From assembly GCF_019402445.1 (NCBI RefSeq), contig NZ_SRZM01000183.1:1-12800 (forward strand): a stretch of DNA of 12,800 bases. Direction: 5' to 3'. Of the stretch, positions 1 through 7,879 are shown piece by piece. Each line of letters starts with the position of its first letter. Position 1 is the first letter of the stretch. The stretch is from Brachyspira pilosicoli. Its GTDB lineage: Bacteria > Spirochaetota > Brachyspiria > Brachyspirales > Brachyspiraceae. The notes beneath the pieces were generated by a model that was not told the DNA's origin, made no database searches, and was given only the letters and a program-made list of their open reading frames with translations. The position numbers and the translations under genes are program-made.

Positions 1-623
1 AAAAAAAAATGTTTAAAAATCTTGATGTAAAAAAAACAATCAGGCATAATTTAAAAAACTATAATACTCAAAATAATACAATATTCGTAGATAAACTTTA
101 TTTTAATAACAATATAAGAAACTATAATCCTTGGCATATCATAATACTTATAGATGAAAGCGGTTCTATGCTTGATAGTGTTATATATTCTTCTATAATG
201 GCGTCAATATTTGCTAATTTGCCTTATTTATCTGTGAAGCTTATTATATTTGACACTTCAATAGTTGATCTTACTGATTATGTTAAAGACCCGGTGGATA
301 CTCTTTTAAAGGTTCAATTAGGAGGGGGGACTGATATTGTTAATGCTTTGGAATATGCTAAAAAAATTACAACTATTCCAGATAAGACTATATATTTGCT
401 TATAAGCGATTTGGAAGATAGTAATGATTATAAATGTATGCATAACAGTGTAAAAGGTATTATTGAGGCAAGGAGTAAGATTTTTATATTAACGGCACTA
501 AATTATGAATGTAATGAATCGTATGATAAAAATGCTGCTCAAAAACTCTCTAAACTTGGTGCTAAAGTGGCGGCAATTACACCAAATAAATTAGCTCAGT
601 ATGTAAATGATGTTATATCATAG
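1..623 (+). CDS. VWA-domain protein of the MoxR/DUF5682-associated type, C-terminal part (5' end outside window)
   Basis: The frame is already open at base 1, so the first ATG (9) is probably internal and the N-terminal part is missing; relatives recalled from memory are nearly twice as long. Numbering from that Met, a conserved basic entry segment (FKNLDVKKTIRHNLKNY, residues 2-18) precedes a complete VWA domain. A full metal-ion-dependent adhesion site is visible: Asp49-x-Ser51-x-Ser53 (DESGS), Thr108 in GGGTD and Asp134 in SDLED. VWA domains bind Mg2+ and partner proteins. VWA proteins with this basic entry segment usually work with a MoxR-type AAA+ ATPase and are commonly encoded beside DUF5682 proteins. 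No signal peptide or membrane segment is seen, so it is probably cytosolic. The gene ends at TAG 621-623, just before a bidirectional terminator. The family call is secure; the partnership with the DUF5682 gene at 9567-11873 is inference. Confidence 0.85.
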   Translation, partial: KKMFKNLDVKKTIRHNLKNYNTQNNTIFVDKLYFNNNIRNYNPWHIIILIDESGSMLDSVIYSSIMASIFANLPYLSVKLIIFDTSIVDLTDYVKDPVDTLLKVQLGGGTDIVNALEYAKKITTIPDKTIYLLISDLEDSNDYKCMHNSVKGIIEARSKIFILTALNYECNESYDKNAAQKLSKLGAKVAAITPNKLAQYVNDVIS

Positions 624-656
624 TTAATTTTAGTGGCAAATTAATCTTATAAATAA

Positions 657-687
657 AAAAGAGACTCTATATAATAGAATCTCTTTT
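657..687. terminator. Bidirectional rho-independent terminator
   Basis: A near-perfect hairpin pairs AAAAGAGA (657-664) plus TCTA (666-669) with TAGA (675-678) plus TCTCTTTT (680-687), with one C/A mismatch and a five-base loop. A T-rich tract follows on either strand (684-695 on +, 660 down to about 650 on -). It lies between the convergent ends of the VWA gene and rseP and should stop transcription from both sides. Confidence 0.85.
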
Positions 688-705
688 ATTATTTTAAACC
701 TTCAT

Positions 706-2082
706 TTATTTAAATATTTGCGTGATGTCGTTTATTGTTATAAATATAGCAAGCGTTATTAAGAATGCTGCACCAAAGGCTTGTATTTTTGTAAGCACAC
801 TTCTATTGATTGGTCTTCTCATTACAAGCTCTATAAATGAAAATACTATCATACCTCCGTCTACAACAGGAAGAGGCAAAAGATTCATTAAAAATAATAT
901 TAAACTTATAGTAGCAGTAAAAGATAATATAGTTCTAATTCTATCAACACTAACAGATATTACTTGAGAAGAAAGCTGTATTATTCTTACAGGTCCTCCT
1001 AAATTCTCTCTTACTGATAGCTTTCCTGTAAATAAAAGTTTTAATCCATTTACATAAGAAACAATATATTTACCAGTCTCTTTAAAAGCTTCTGGTATAG
1101 ATTTTGGAAAAGGTGTACCCTCTATTTTTTCAACCTTTATAGGTGTGCTCATAAACTCTATACCTAAGCTTCCGTAAGTACCGTTTTTTGATTCTACAGG
1201 TCTTGGTATAGCTTCTCTTGTTATCTCTTTTCCATCTCTTAAAACAGTGATTGTAATTTTATTTAAAGCATTATCCATTATAAGAGGTCTGAAATCTGCT
1301 ATATTATCAGCATTTATATTGTTTACAGCTAATATCTTATCTCCATTTTGAAGACCAGCTTCCTCAGCAGCAGAACCTTTAACTACATTTTTGATAATTA
1401 AATCACCACCGAAATAAAATCCTAATGCTCTCTCACCGCTTAATGCTTTTAATATTTCTACAGAAGGTATAGATACATTTACTTTTTCTATATTTCCGCT
1501 TTCTGCAGATTTTCTGTTTAATGTGAAGTTGATGTTGTCGGCATTTTTTTGTACAGCTTCTTCATTTATAAGTTTTAATACATCATTGTCATAATTAACT
1601 TTAATTCCATTTACTGCAGTAATAGTATCTCCGCTTTTCAGGCCATATTCATAAGCTAATGTGCTTCCAGATTTGGCATGCATATATCTAGCATCTTTAA
1701 ATACGCTTATAGTTGGAGAATATAAATCCACTGTAGAAGGTATTGATACTAATATAACAAGAAGCAAAAAAGCAAATAAATAATTAAAAAATGGTCCTGC
1801 AAAATATACTATGATTCTTTTTAAAGGCGACATACTTATAAAATCATCATCTTCCACTTTTCCGTCTTCTGACATCTCTCCTTTAAACTTACAGTATCCT
1901 CCAAATGGTATTACTGAGAATCTAAAATCTATTCCTTTTATAGTTTTTCTAAATATTATAGGTCCGAATCCTATTGAAAAAGCTTCAGCCTTTATTCCTA
2001 CAGCTAAACCAGCAAGTAAATGCCCCATTTCATGGACAAATACAAGTACACTTAATAATATAATAGCACCTATCCAACTCAA
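706..2082 (-). CDS. rseP: Intramembrane site-2 zinc metalloprotease RseP (peptidase M50)
   Basis: This 458-residue protein has the usual length and domain order for RseP. The zinc site HEMGH (His17, Glu18, His21) lies in the first membrane helix, followed by PFGGYCKFKGE (59-69), a second hydrophobic segment (about 90-113), two PDZ-like regions (about 140-195 and 225-285), the GGPVRI motif (362-367) and the third metal ligand Asp408 in NLLPLPVVDGG. A last membrane helix lies at about 430-450. RseP enzymes cut membrane-anchored anti-sigma factors and signal-peptide remnants inside the inner membrane. The start is TTG at 2082-2080. An in-frame TAA two codons upstream rules out an earlier start, the next Met lies within HEMGH, and a perfect AAGGAGG sits seven bases before the TTG. 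It is the third gene of a leftward cluster but is 190 bp from tsaC, so it may have its own promoter. The specific substrate is unknown. Confidence 0.95.
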   Translation of the reverse strand: MSWIGAIILLSVLVFVHEMGHLLAGLAVGIKAEAFSIGFGPIIFRKTIKGIDFRFSVIPFGGYCKFKGEMSEDGKVEDDDFISMSPLKRIIVYFAGPFFNYLFAFLLLVILVSIPSTVDLYSPTISVFKDARYMHAKSGSTLAYEYGLKSGDTITAVNGIKVNYDNDVLKLINEEAVQKNADNINFTLNRKSAESGNIEKVNVSIPSVEILKALSGERALGFYFGGDLIIKNVVKGSAAEEAGLQNGDKILAVNNINADNIADFRPLIMDNALNKITITVLRDGKEITREAIPRPVESKNGTYGSLGIEFMSTPIKVEKIEGTPFPKSIPEAFKETGKYIVSYVNGLKLLFTGKLSVRENLGGPVRIIQLSSQVISVSVDRIRTILSFTATISLILFLMNLLPLPVVDGGMIVFSFIELVMRRPINRSVLTKIQAFGAAFLITLAIFITINDITQIFK

Positions 2083-2089
2083 TTTTTAG

Positions 2090-2096
2090 CCTCCTT
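2090..2096 (-). promoter_or_regulatory. Strong ribosome binding site fixing the TTG start of rseP
   Basis: On the minus strand this reads AAGGAGG, seven bases upstream of a TTG codon. It is the best Shine-Dalgarno match seen in the window. Together with the in-frame TAA between it and the TTG, it makes TTG the only plausible start. Confidence 0.85.
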
Positions 2097-2141
2097 ATAT
2101 TAAACACTATACTTATTAAGAATAATTACTAAATAATATAT

Positions 2142-2169
2142 ATTATATAATAAAATATTTCAACACTAA
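2142..2169 (-). promoter_or_regulatory. Possible rseP promoter
   Basis: On the minus strand a perfect TATAAT lies at 2147-2142, with a weak TTAGTG 16 bp upstream (2169-2164). It sits in the 190 bp gap upstream of rseP, about 60 bp before the start codon. TATAAT-like strings are frequent by chance in DNA this AT-rich, so support is modest. Confidence 0.3.
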
Positions 2170-2273
2170 TGTTTTAATATTTTTTTAAATTTGAAAAATG
2201 ATATATTATTTTTAATATATTTCAATAGGAATTATGTAAATTTATTTTTTATATAAATTAATATATTTTAAAA

Positions 2274-2864
2274 TTATAGATAAACACTTCCCTGACGAAG
2301 CACTTTATTATTAATGCAATCATATAAAGTAGAAGGAAGTTTTTTTTCGATAGTACCGCAATTGACAATAAGGTCAACTTTGTCTTTATATAGTTCTACA
2401 AGCTTATTGCCGTCATATATAACACCATAACCTGTAGGATTAGCAGAAGGAGCAACTAACGGAGGAGTTAATTTTAATAATTTTTCCATATAGTCATCTT
2501 TAGGTATTCTAAGGGCAACAGTATTTTTAAGATATAGAAAATCTTTTTTTATAATTTCTTTTAGAGGCATAATAAAAGTAAGTTCGCCAGGTATTTTTGC
2601 TTTCACTATATCAGGTATATTTCCTTCACATAATATATTAATAAACTTAGAATCTTTTAAAAGTATAAGAAGTGGTTTTTCTCTTTCTCTCTCTTTTATT
2701 GAATATATTCTATTAATAGCATCAACATTAAAAGCATCAGCCAACATTCCATAAACAGTATCTGTTGGAGATATTACAACCCCCCCATTATTTATAACTT
2801 TAGCAACCTCTTCTACAGCATATTCTATACTATCAGAATTATTTTTATCAAGCTCAATTACCAT
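2274..2864 (-). CDS. tsaC: L-threonylcarbamoyladenylate synthase (TsaC/YrdC type)
   Basis: The enzyme makes threonylcarbamoyl-AMP from threonine, bicarbonate and ATP, the first step of the t6A37 modification of ANN-decoding tRNAs. At 196 residues it is the single-domain TsaC/YrdC form, without the C-terminal Sua5 domain. Family motifs appear in order: PTDTVYG (33-39), KER (57-59) followed by KPL (63-65), PGELT (92-96), ALRIP (117-121), SAN (140-142), PSTLYD (177-182) and LRQG (189-192). The ATG start has GAGGA about nine bases upstream. It begins 20 bp after the stop of the degenerate GGDEF gene, so the two are probably co-transcribed. A run of seven G on the coding strand (plus strand 2780-2786) falls in the codons for Gly27-Gly28-Val29, just before the active-site PTDTVYG. 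The enzyme assignment is firm. Confidence 0.93.
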   Translation of the reverse strand: MVIELDKNNSDSIEYAVEEVAKVINNGGVVISPTDTVYGMLADAFNVDAINRIYSIKEREREKPLLILLKDSKFINILCEGNIPDIVKAKIPGELTFIMPLKEIIKKDFLYLKNTVALRIPKDDYMEKLLKLTPPLVAPSANPTGYGVIYDGNKLVELYKDKVDLIVNCGTIEKKLPSTLYDCINNKVLRQGSVYL

Positions 2865-2884
2865 ATAACTATCCTCATTATTAA

Positions 2885-3907
2885 TTACCTTCTAATAACA
2901 GTAGGGTGAATATATACTTTAGCAAAACCTCTTCTTTTAGCATTATGTAAAGCAAGAAGTGAAGGGGCAATTTCTTTATCAAGATTATCAAAATGATAGT
3001 TAGCTTTGTAGGCAGTATATGCTATTCCAGCAGATACAGTATATTTTATAACTATTTCATTATACATTATTTCATTTTTATTAACTAATTCTTTTATTTG
3101 CTCTATTTTATCTTCATAAAGTCTTATATCCATTCTCTTAAATGCCACCATAAATAAATTGGTGTCATATCTTGCTATAATGTCTTCTTCTCTTGTAGCA
3201 TTGATTAATACTTTAGAGAATTGTAATATTATTTCTTCTCCAGCCATTATTCCAAATTCTTCTATAATATCATCTATACCGTCTATTGAAAAAGAAGCTA
3301 ATATTATAGTTTCTTCATGTCTTACTGTTTCTGCTAATAATCTTTTAAATTGAATTAAAAACTCTTTTTTATTATAAAAACCTGTTTCCAAATCAATATT
3401 TAATATCTCTTCATATTTCTTTTGCGAATCTTTATAAGACTGATAATTTTTATTTGAAGTTTCAGTCATATTATTTAGAGCATTTTGTAGATAATCAATT
3501 TGTTTTAGAGTTTTTTGATGTTCTATATACATTTTCTTTTCTTTCATTGCATTATGAACATTAACTATAAACTCCATTTCATCAAAAGGAGTAAATACAA
3601 GCCCATCAATGTCTAATGATATAGCCTCTTCTATAAACTCTATTTTTTTATATGGAGTACTTAATAATATTACAGGTATTCCCTTAGTATTTTCTTGATT
3701 TTTAAAAGTGTCCAAAAGCTGAAGCCCTTGAGAATCACCTATATCAGCATCGATGATGATTAAGTCAAGAGATGTTTCATTAGATATATTAATAGCTTGA
3801 GAACGTGATTTTGTTGATATTGGGTTATAATGTCTTTCTTTTAATATATCAACTATTTTTTCTAATAGTTCTGCTCTATGTTCTATGACTAAAATGTTTT
3901 CATTCAT
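2885..3907 (-). CDS. Response-regulator-like protein with degenerate receiver and degenerate GGDEF domain
   Basis: The frame is open to 3994, but the receiver fold begins at the Met at 3907 (MNENILVIEH), so I take that start (340 residues); its ribosome site is weak. Residues 1-120 are a CheY-like receiver. The phospho-acceptor Asp53 is present, but the acidic pair is Glu9-His10 and the conserved switch Lys is Thr106. Residues 118-168 look like a coiled-coil linker. Residues 172-340 match a GGDEF domain (DLETGFYNKKEF at its start, SAGIAY and LHNAKRRGFAKVY near its end), but the catalytic GGDEF is replaced by DTNLF (248-252). Diguanylate cyclase activity is therefore unlikely; a sensory or protein-binding role is more plausible. 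It lies 20 bp upstream of tsaC and is divergent from the OmpA-like lipoprotein gene. The fold assignment is solid; the biological role is unknown. Confidence 0.85.
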   Translation of the reverse strand: MNENILVIEHRAELLEKIVDILKERHYNPISTKSRSQAINISNETSLDLIIIDADIGDSQGLQLLDTFKNQENTKGIPVILLSTPYKKIEFIEEAISLDIDGLVFTPFDEMEFIVNVHNAMKEKKMYIEHQKTLKQIDYLQNALNNMTETSNKNYQSYKDSQKKYEEILNIDLETGFYNKKEFLIQFKRLLAETVRHEETIILASFSIDGIDDIIEEFGIMAGEEIILQFSKVLINATREEDIIARYDTNLFMVAFKRMDIRLYEDKIEQIKELVNKNEIMYNEIVIKYTVSAGIAYTAYKANYHFDNLDKEIAPSLLALHNAKRRGFAKVYIHPTVIRR

Positions 3908-4065
3908 AAATAATACTTTTATTAATTTGATATATATATGTTTTAATATCGTAAATAAAACAAAATATATTAAATAAAAATATTCAAATTGCATGCTTAA
4001 AATATAATATGTAATTTTATAAAAAATAATATGAATATTAGAGTTTATAAATAATTATCCGATAA

Positions 4066-4071
4066 TATAAT
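4066..4071 (+). promoter_or_regulatory. Possible -10 element for the OmpA-like lipoprotein gene
   Basis: A perfect TATAAT lies about 40 bp before the ATG at 4112, in the divergent gap between the GGDEF-like and OmpA-like genes. The only -35 candidate is TTTATA at 4044-4049 with a 16 bp spacer, which is poor. Chance occurrence is quite possible. Confidence 0.28.
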
Positions 4072-4111
4072 AAAATTTAAATAATAATAAGTAGATAAAA
4101 TTAATTGTATA

Positions 4112-4714
4112 ATGAGAGTTTTTATATTATTGTTTTTGTTATTTTTTATAGGCTGCCAAAGTGCCGTTATCATATCAAAAGATTCCAATGAAGTAAATAA
4201 TAAAGAAACTAAAGAAAATATTACCAACGAAATAACAACTAATACTAACAGTGTTTATTATGTACAAAACACTAAAAGAGGGAAACTATTAATATTAAAA
4301 GACCCTATATTATTTGATTCTAACAGTAGCATTGTAAATACAAATAAATATGCAGAAACTCTAGATTATTTATCTTTAGTATTAAAGTCTACAAATATTC
4401 TTAATATATATATAGAAGGTCATATTGATTCTAGTGAAGTTAGATATATGAATAAGAATACTGTATACAATTTAAGTACTACAAATAATATATTATATTT
4501 ATATGATAGAAATAATGAAGTTGATTTATCATATTTACGTTCATTAGCTGTAGGAGATTTATTAACAGACAATGATAATAAATTAAAAGCAATAGGGGTT
4601 CAAAATTTAATAGACTATGGCACTCCTGAACAAAATAGAAGAGTTGAATTTGTAATAATAGAAAACTCTAATGATATGTATATGTATACCAACTATATAT
4701 ATAATTTATATTAA
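4112..4714 (+). CDS. OmpA-like lipoprotein with altered peptidoglycan-binding site
   Basis: The 200-residue product begins with a short lipoprotein signal (MRVFILLFLLFFIGC), with FIGC as lipobox and Cys15 as the lipidated residue. A Ser/Asn/Thr-rich linker (16-55) leads into an OmpA-C-like domain (about 57-185). Its landmarks are ILFDSNSSIV (66-75), IEGHID (101-106) and the closing NRRVEF (175-180). OmpA-C domains anchor the outer membrane to peptidoglycan through an Asp and an Arg that contact diaminopimelate. Here the Asp (Asp106) is kept, but the Arg of the LSxxR motif is Asn125 (LSTTN), so binding may be weak or altered. No clear Shine-Dalgarno precedes the ATG, but the lipobox fixes the start. 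The end overlaps the convergent dehydrogenase gene by 4 bp. Location at the periplasmic face of the outer or inner membrane is inferred from the signal. Confidence 0.8.
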   Translation: MRVFILLFLLFFIGCQSAVIISKDSNEVNNKETKENITNEITTNTNSVYYVQNTKRGKLLILKDPILFDSNSSIVNTNKYAETLDYLSLVLKSTNILNIYIEGHIDSSEVRYMNKNTVYNLSTTNNILYLYDRNNEVDLSYLRSLAVGDLLTDNDNKLKAIGVQNLIDYGTPEQNRRVEFVIIENSNDMYMYTNYIYNLY

Positions 4715-6267
4715 ACTTTTTTGTAATGGGCTTTAAAGTTATCGTCAAAATAATAAATCATATTTTCATCTTCTTTATGAGAATCATACCATACCTGAGC
4801 GAAGTAAGGATTTTTCTTAGCTAATATATCAAAGTTCCATGTGTAGTCAGGCATACATTCTTCGCACCAATGTCCTGCTTTTATAACAGTAAATGGAGAA
4901 GCTTCAAATTCATGACCTTCAGCACAAGACCATTTTAGCTTTGTATATAAATCTCCTTTAGTCATGCTGGTGCTTAAAAGTTTACCGCCTCTAAACTCTG
5001 CAGCTTTTTTAAGGTCTTCCAAATCTATTTCACTGTCTTTTTTACTTTCATCATAACCATGATTAAGAAGCTTAGCATTTTTTATATTGAGCAAAGCCTT
5101 ATAATCTATATAATTTCCTTCAGAATCTTTATTTTCAAAAAGCAAGTTAAAATCTTCCCATTTTTTAGGCAAATTATCAAAGTTTTCTAAACTTCCAAAA
5201 TATGCAATTATTTTTCCATCTTCATTATTTTTACGCCAATATGTTGGTGAATTAGGGTGAGGTAAAAGTCTTTGTATAGCGAAAAATGATATTAAAGATG
5301 GAGGCACTATTTTGCCTAATGCATAATACCAATGAGTTTTTCCTATTTCGTTCCAATAATCTGTAACAGACTCTTTTTGATATGAGAATAATTCTTCTAA
5401 TTTGTATCCGTCATAATACCAAAGACCATGAAAATTTCTTATGGCATTCCAATTAGGCTTCATATATTTTTTTGTAGAGCCACCGATTAGCTTAAATCCA
5501 TCATTGAATGTATCATAACCAATAAGTCTATTTTCTGCTTTACTTCCTAAATTAAAACAACCCTTCCAAAAATAATCATCTAAATTACCTTTAATATCTT
5601 CTTCAACAATTCTTTTCATTAAAAGTCCGCTATCTCTTGCTGTAGCCCATTCAAGCGGTGCATTATAACAAGTGTGAAACATAAGTCCGTCACTCATATT
5701 GTCAGTAAGCATTCTGTTATGAAGCATTGCAGTTTGTCTTATTATAGCTCTATTTTCTAATGATGAATCAAGAACATATCTTTCACCTTTTAGTTTAGAG
5801 AAAGAATAAGCATCATAAGGACTTATAAGTAATGGGTCTCCAACTCTTCCCCAAGGGTGTTTTTCGTTTCTGTTTCCATAAAGAGCAACTGTTGATATAT
5901 GAACAAGTTTAGGACGTTTGTCTTTAGGCATTTCTTCTAATATATCAACAACGTTTTTTACTCCCACAAAGTTAGTTAAATGTGCTAGTTTTGGGTATTT
6001 GTCAGAATTTGGCGGAATAACTGCAGCGAGATTAAGCACATAGTGGCTATCTTTTATTAACTTCTCAGAGTCTTCTTTATTATATAAATAACCTGTAACT
6101 ATTTCTACTCTTTTACCATATTCTTTTTTAAATTTTTCGCCTACTTTTTTGCTTTCTTTTCTTACAAGTATTTTTACAAGTTCAATATCTTCTATCTCCA
6201 TTAATTGTCTTAATGTTTCAAGCCCCATATTTCCTGTAGCACCTGTTAAGCTAACTATATATTTCAT
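4711..6267 (-). CDS. NAD(P)-dependent epimerase/dehydratase (extended SDR) with C-terminal treble-clef zinc finger
   Basis: The 518-residue protein starts with a Rossmann-fold extended short-chain dehydrogenase: GATGNMG (9-15) binds the dinucleotide, LNLAAVIPP lies at 79-87, HISTVALYG at 123-131 supplies the catalytic Ser/Thr, and the YxxxK pair is Tyr154-Lys158. Such enzymes act on nucleotide sugars or related alcohols; the substrate is not readable here. Residues of about 170-400 are less familiar. At the C-terminus a compact motif, Cys448-x3-His452 ... Cys468-x2-Cys471, with KLKWSCAEGHEFEA and AGHWCEEC around it, matches the treble-clef zinc fingers often seen in nuclease-associated modules. 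Such a domain is unusual on a dehydrogenase. The ATG lies 8 bp after the upstream gene's stop, and its AGGAGA ribosome site overlaps that TAG, so the two genes are very probably co-transcribed and possibly translationally coupled. The SDR call is firm; the physiological role is unknown. Confidence 0.85.
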   Translation of the reverse strand: MKYIVSLTGATGNMGLETLRQLMEIEDIELVKILVRKESKKVGEKFKKEYGKRVEIVTGYLYNKEDSEKLIKDSHYVLNLAAVIPPNSDKYPKLAHLTNFVGVKNVVDILEEMPKDKRPKLVHISTVALYGNRNEKHPWGRVGDPLLISPYDAYSFSKLKGERYVLDSSLENRAIIRQTAMLHNRMLTDNMSDGLMFHTCYNAPLEWATARDSGLLMKRIVEEDIKGNLDDYFWKGCFNLGSKAENRLIGYDTFNDGFKLIGGSTKKYMKPNWNAIRNFHGLWYYDGYKLEELFSYQKESVTDYWNEIGKTHWYYALGKIVPPSLISFFAIQRLLPHPNSPTYWRKNNEDGKIIAYFGSLENFDNLPKKWEDFNLLFENKDSEGNYIDYKALLNIKNAKLLNHGYDESKKDSEIDLEDLKKAAEFRGGKLLSTSMTKGDLYTKLKWSCAEGHEFEASPFTVIKAGHWCEECMPDYTWNFDILAKKNPYFAQVWYDSHKEDENMIYYFDDNFKAHYKKV

Positions 6268-6272
6268 TAATT

Positions 6273-6279
6273 CTCCTAT
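6273..6279 (-). promoter_or_regulatory. Ribosome binding site of the dehydrogenase overlapping the upstream stop codon
   Basis: On the minus strand the bases read TATAGGAG-A, so the TAG stop of the outer-membrane protein gene (6278-6276) shares bases with the AGGAGA Shine-Dalgarno of the dehydrogenase. The ATG follows at 6267. This arrangement favours translational coupling of the pair. Confidence 0.7.
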
Positions 6280-7850
6280 AATATATCATTTGTAATATTG
6301 TTGTTCAAATTGATATTATTCTCATTATTGGTATCCCCATTTGTATAAGAATATATAGGAGGTTCTTCTTTTTGTAAATAGTCAAATTTTGTAAATGCAT
6401 AAGATAATTGAAGTCCTACACCATTTACCCATATAGATTCTTGTTTACTTGTTACAGCTAAATCTAGGAATAAATCAAGGAATAATCTGTCTTTCCAAGA
6501 AAAGCCAAGTCCAGCATACATTCCTAATTTTGATACGAAATCTGTTTCAAGTGTTTCTATTATTTCTTTTTCAGATGTTTCTCTATATAAAGAATATATA
6601 TTCATATCTATTCCATATTTTATTCCAGCCCTAATTTCAAACCACTCTAAAGGTTTTATTGTAGTACCAACTGGTATTTCCAAATATGGAATAATACTTA
6701 TTGCATTATGAAGTATGTCGCCTGTTGCTATTAAATTACCTTCATCTATTGTATTATTAACATTATCATAAGTATTAGACATTACATATGTTTGACCTAA
6801 ATTAGTTATATCTAGTCTTAAACCTAATCTAGGCTCTGTTGTTAATTTTATTACTCTGTCTATAATATTCCATTCTAAAGTAGGGGCAGCACTAATATCA
6901 AAACTCATATTAAGATTATAAGTTTGATTGCTTTTAGCTAAACTTCCATTTATTACTTTATCTATTTCATTTGGTGATATATTAGTTGAGTTTAGAATAA
7001 ATCTATTTTGATTATCCTTGTAAAGGTCAAACTCTAATCCTAGATTGAAAGTTAATTTTTGCAAAGGTCCTGCTACTAAAGGCATCATAAACTCTGGATA
7101 AAATAATAATCTCACAGAATTATCAAAAGAATTTGTTGCCGTATTTATATATTGATGGCTTAATGTATCTTTAGTGCTACTATTTGTTTTATAATTTTGT
7201 AAATAATTATTTACTACTATAGCTATTGGTAAATTTAATCTCATATCATTATTAAAATTAATTGCAACAGCTATTTCATTATACCATTGAGAGTTTGTAA
7301 TATTATTTGTAAGATTAGCATAATTATCTGCATTAGTTTGATGATAATAAGTATATCCTTGATTAAGATAATATCCGCCTGATTTTGCTAATAAATAATG
7401 TATAGATACCATATCATTTATTTTGAATACCGGTCTAATAGCAAAAGAAGTATCTAAGTTTTTTTCTTCTCCAATTATTACTCTATCAAGTACAGGTATA
7501 TATTCTCTATTATAGTTCATACTTTGAGAATCTATAGAAAAAGCTCCGCTTATACCAAAATACATTTCATTATCTTTTATTGGTATACCAAAATATAATT
7601 GTGCTGCATTTTGCATACCATTTTTAAAACTAGGGGCATACATTCCTGAAAATAATGTTCTGTCTAAATCAAATATATCTTTTGACATTAATTTATCTGA
7701 ATATGAAGACATTTGATAAGCTGTTGATCTTTTTACAGCTGAGTTATCTAGATTAAATATAATGTCTTTAGTTGTATATAGATTTTGAGCGAACAAATTT
7801 GAAAAAGAAAATATAATTATAAAAATTATAAATATTTTTGCATTATTCAT
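6276..7850 (-). CDS. Putative beta-barrel outer-membrane protein
   Basis: The 524-residue product has a typical signal peptide: a charged start, a hydrophobic run of Ile and Phe (6-16) and a likely cut after Ala21 (NLFA-QN). The body to about residue 492 is rich in alternating aromatic/polar strands and in Tyr, Asn and Gly. It has no long hydrophobic helix, which fits an outer-membrane beta-barrel. The last likely strand (LQLSYAFTKFDYL) is followed by 32 residues, PPIYSYTNGD and an Asn-rich tail, so the chain does not end on the usual C-terminal aromatic residue. I do not recognise a named family; it may be a spirochaete surface protein. The ATG at 7850 has AGGAAAG a few bases upstream and a promoter-like sequence at 7880-7908. 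It is the first gene of an operon with the dehydrogenase downstream. Whether it is a porin or an adhesin cannot be told. Confidence 0.7.
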   Translation of the reverse strand: MNNAKIFIIFIIIFSFSNLFAQNLYTTKDIIFNLDNSAVKRSTAYQMSSYSDKLMSKDIFDLDRTLFSGMYAPSFKNGMQNAAQLYFGIPIKDNEMYFGISGAFSIDSQSMNYNREYIPVLDRVIIGEEKNLDTSFAIRPVFKINDMVSIHYLLAKSGGYYLNQGYTYYHQTNADNYANLTNNITNSQWYNEIAVAINFNNDMRLNLPIAIVVNNYLQNYKTNSSTKDTLSHQYINTATNSFDNSVRLLFYPEFMMPLVAGPLQKLTFNLGLEFDLYKDNQNRFILNSTNISPNEIDKVINGSLAKSNQTYNLNMSFDISAAPTLEWNIIDRVIKLTTEPRLGLRLDITNLGQTYVMSNTYDNVNNTIDEGNLIATGDILHNAISIIPYLEIPVGTTIKPLEWFEIRAGIKYGIDMNIYSLYRETSEKEIIETLETDFVSKLGMYAGLGFSWKDRLFLDLFLDLAVTSKQESIWVNGVGLQLSYAFTKFDYLQKEEPPIYSYTNGDTNNENNINLNNNITNDIL

Positions 7851-7879
7851 TGATCTTTCCTAACTAATTTTGTTGTATA

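Noticed and set aside
3908..3994. N-terminal extension of the GGDEF-like protein and its hydrophobic stretch as a membrane anchor
   Set aside because: The receiver fold starts at the Met at 3907. The extension lacks a ribosome site and its hydrophobicity follows from AT-rich codons, so a membrane anchor is not supported.
4045..4227. 60-residue minus-strand open frame overlapping the lipoprotein gene start
   Set aside because: It is antisense to a clear lipoprotein signal peptide and shows no coding features.
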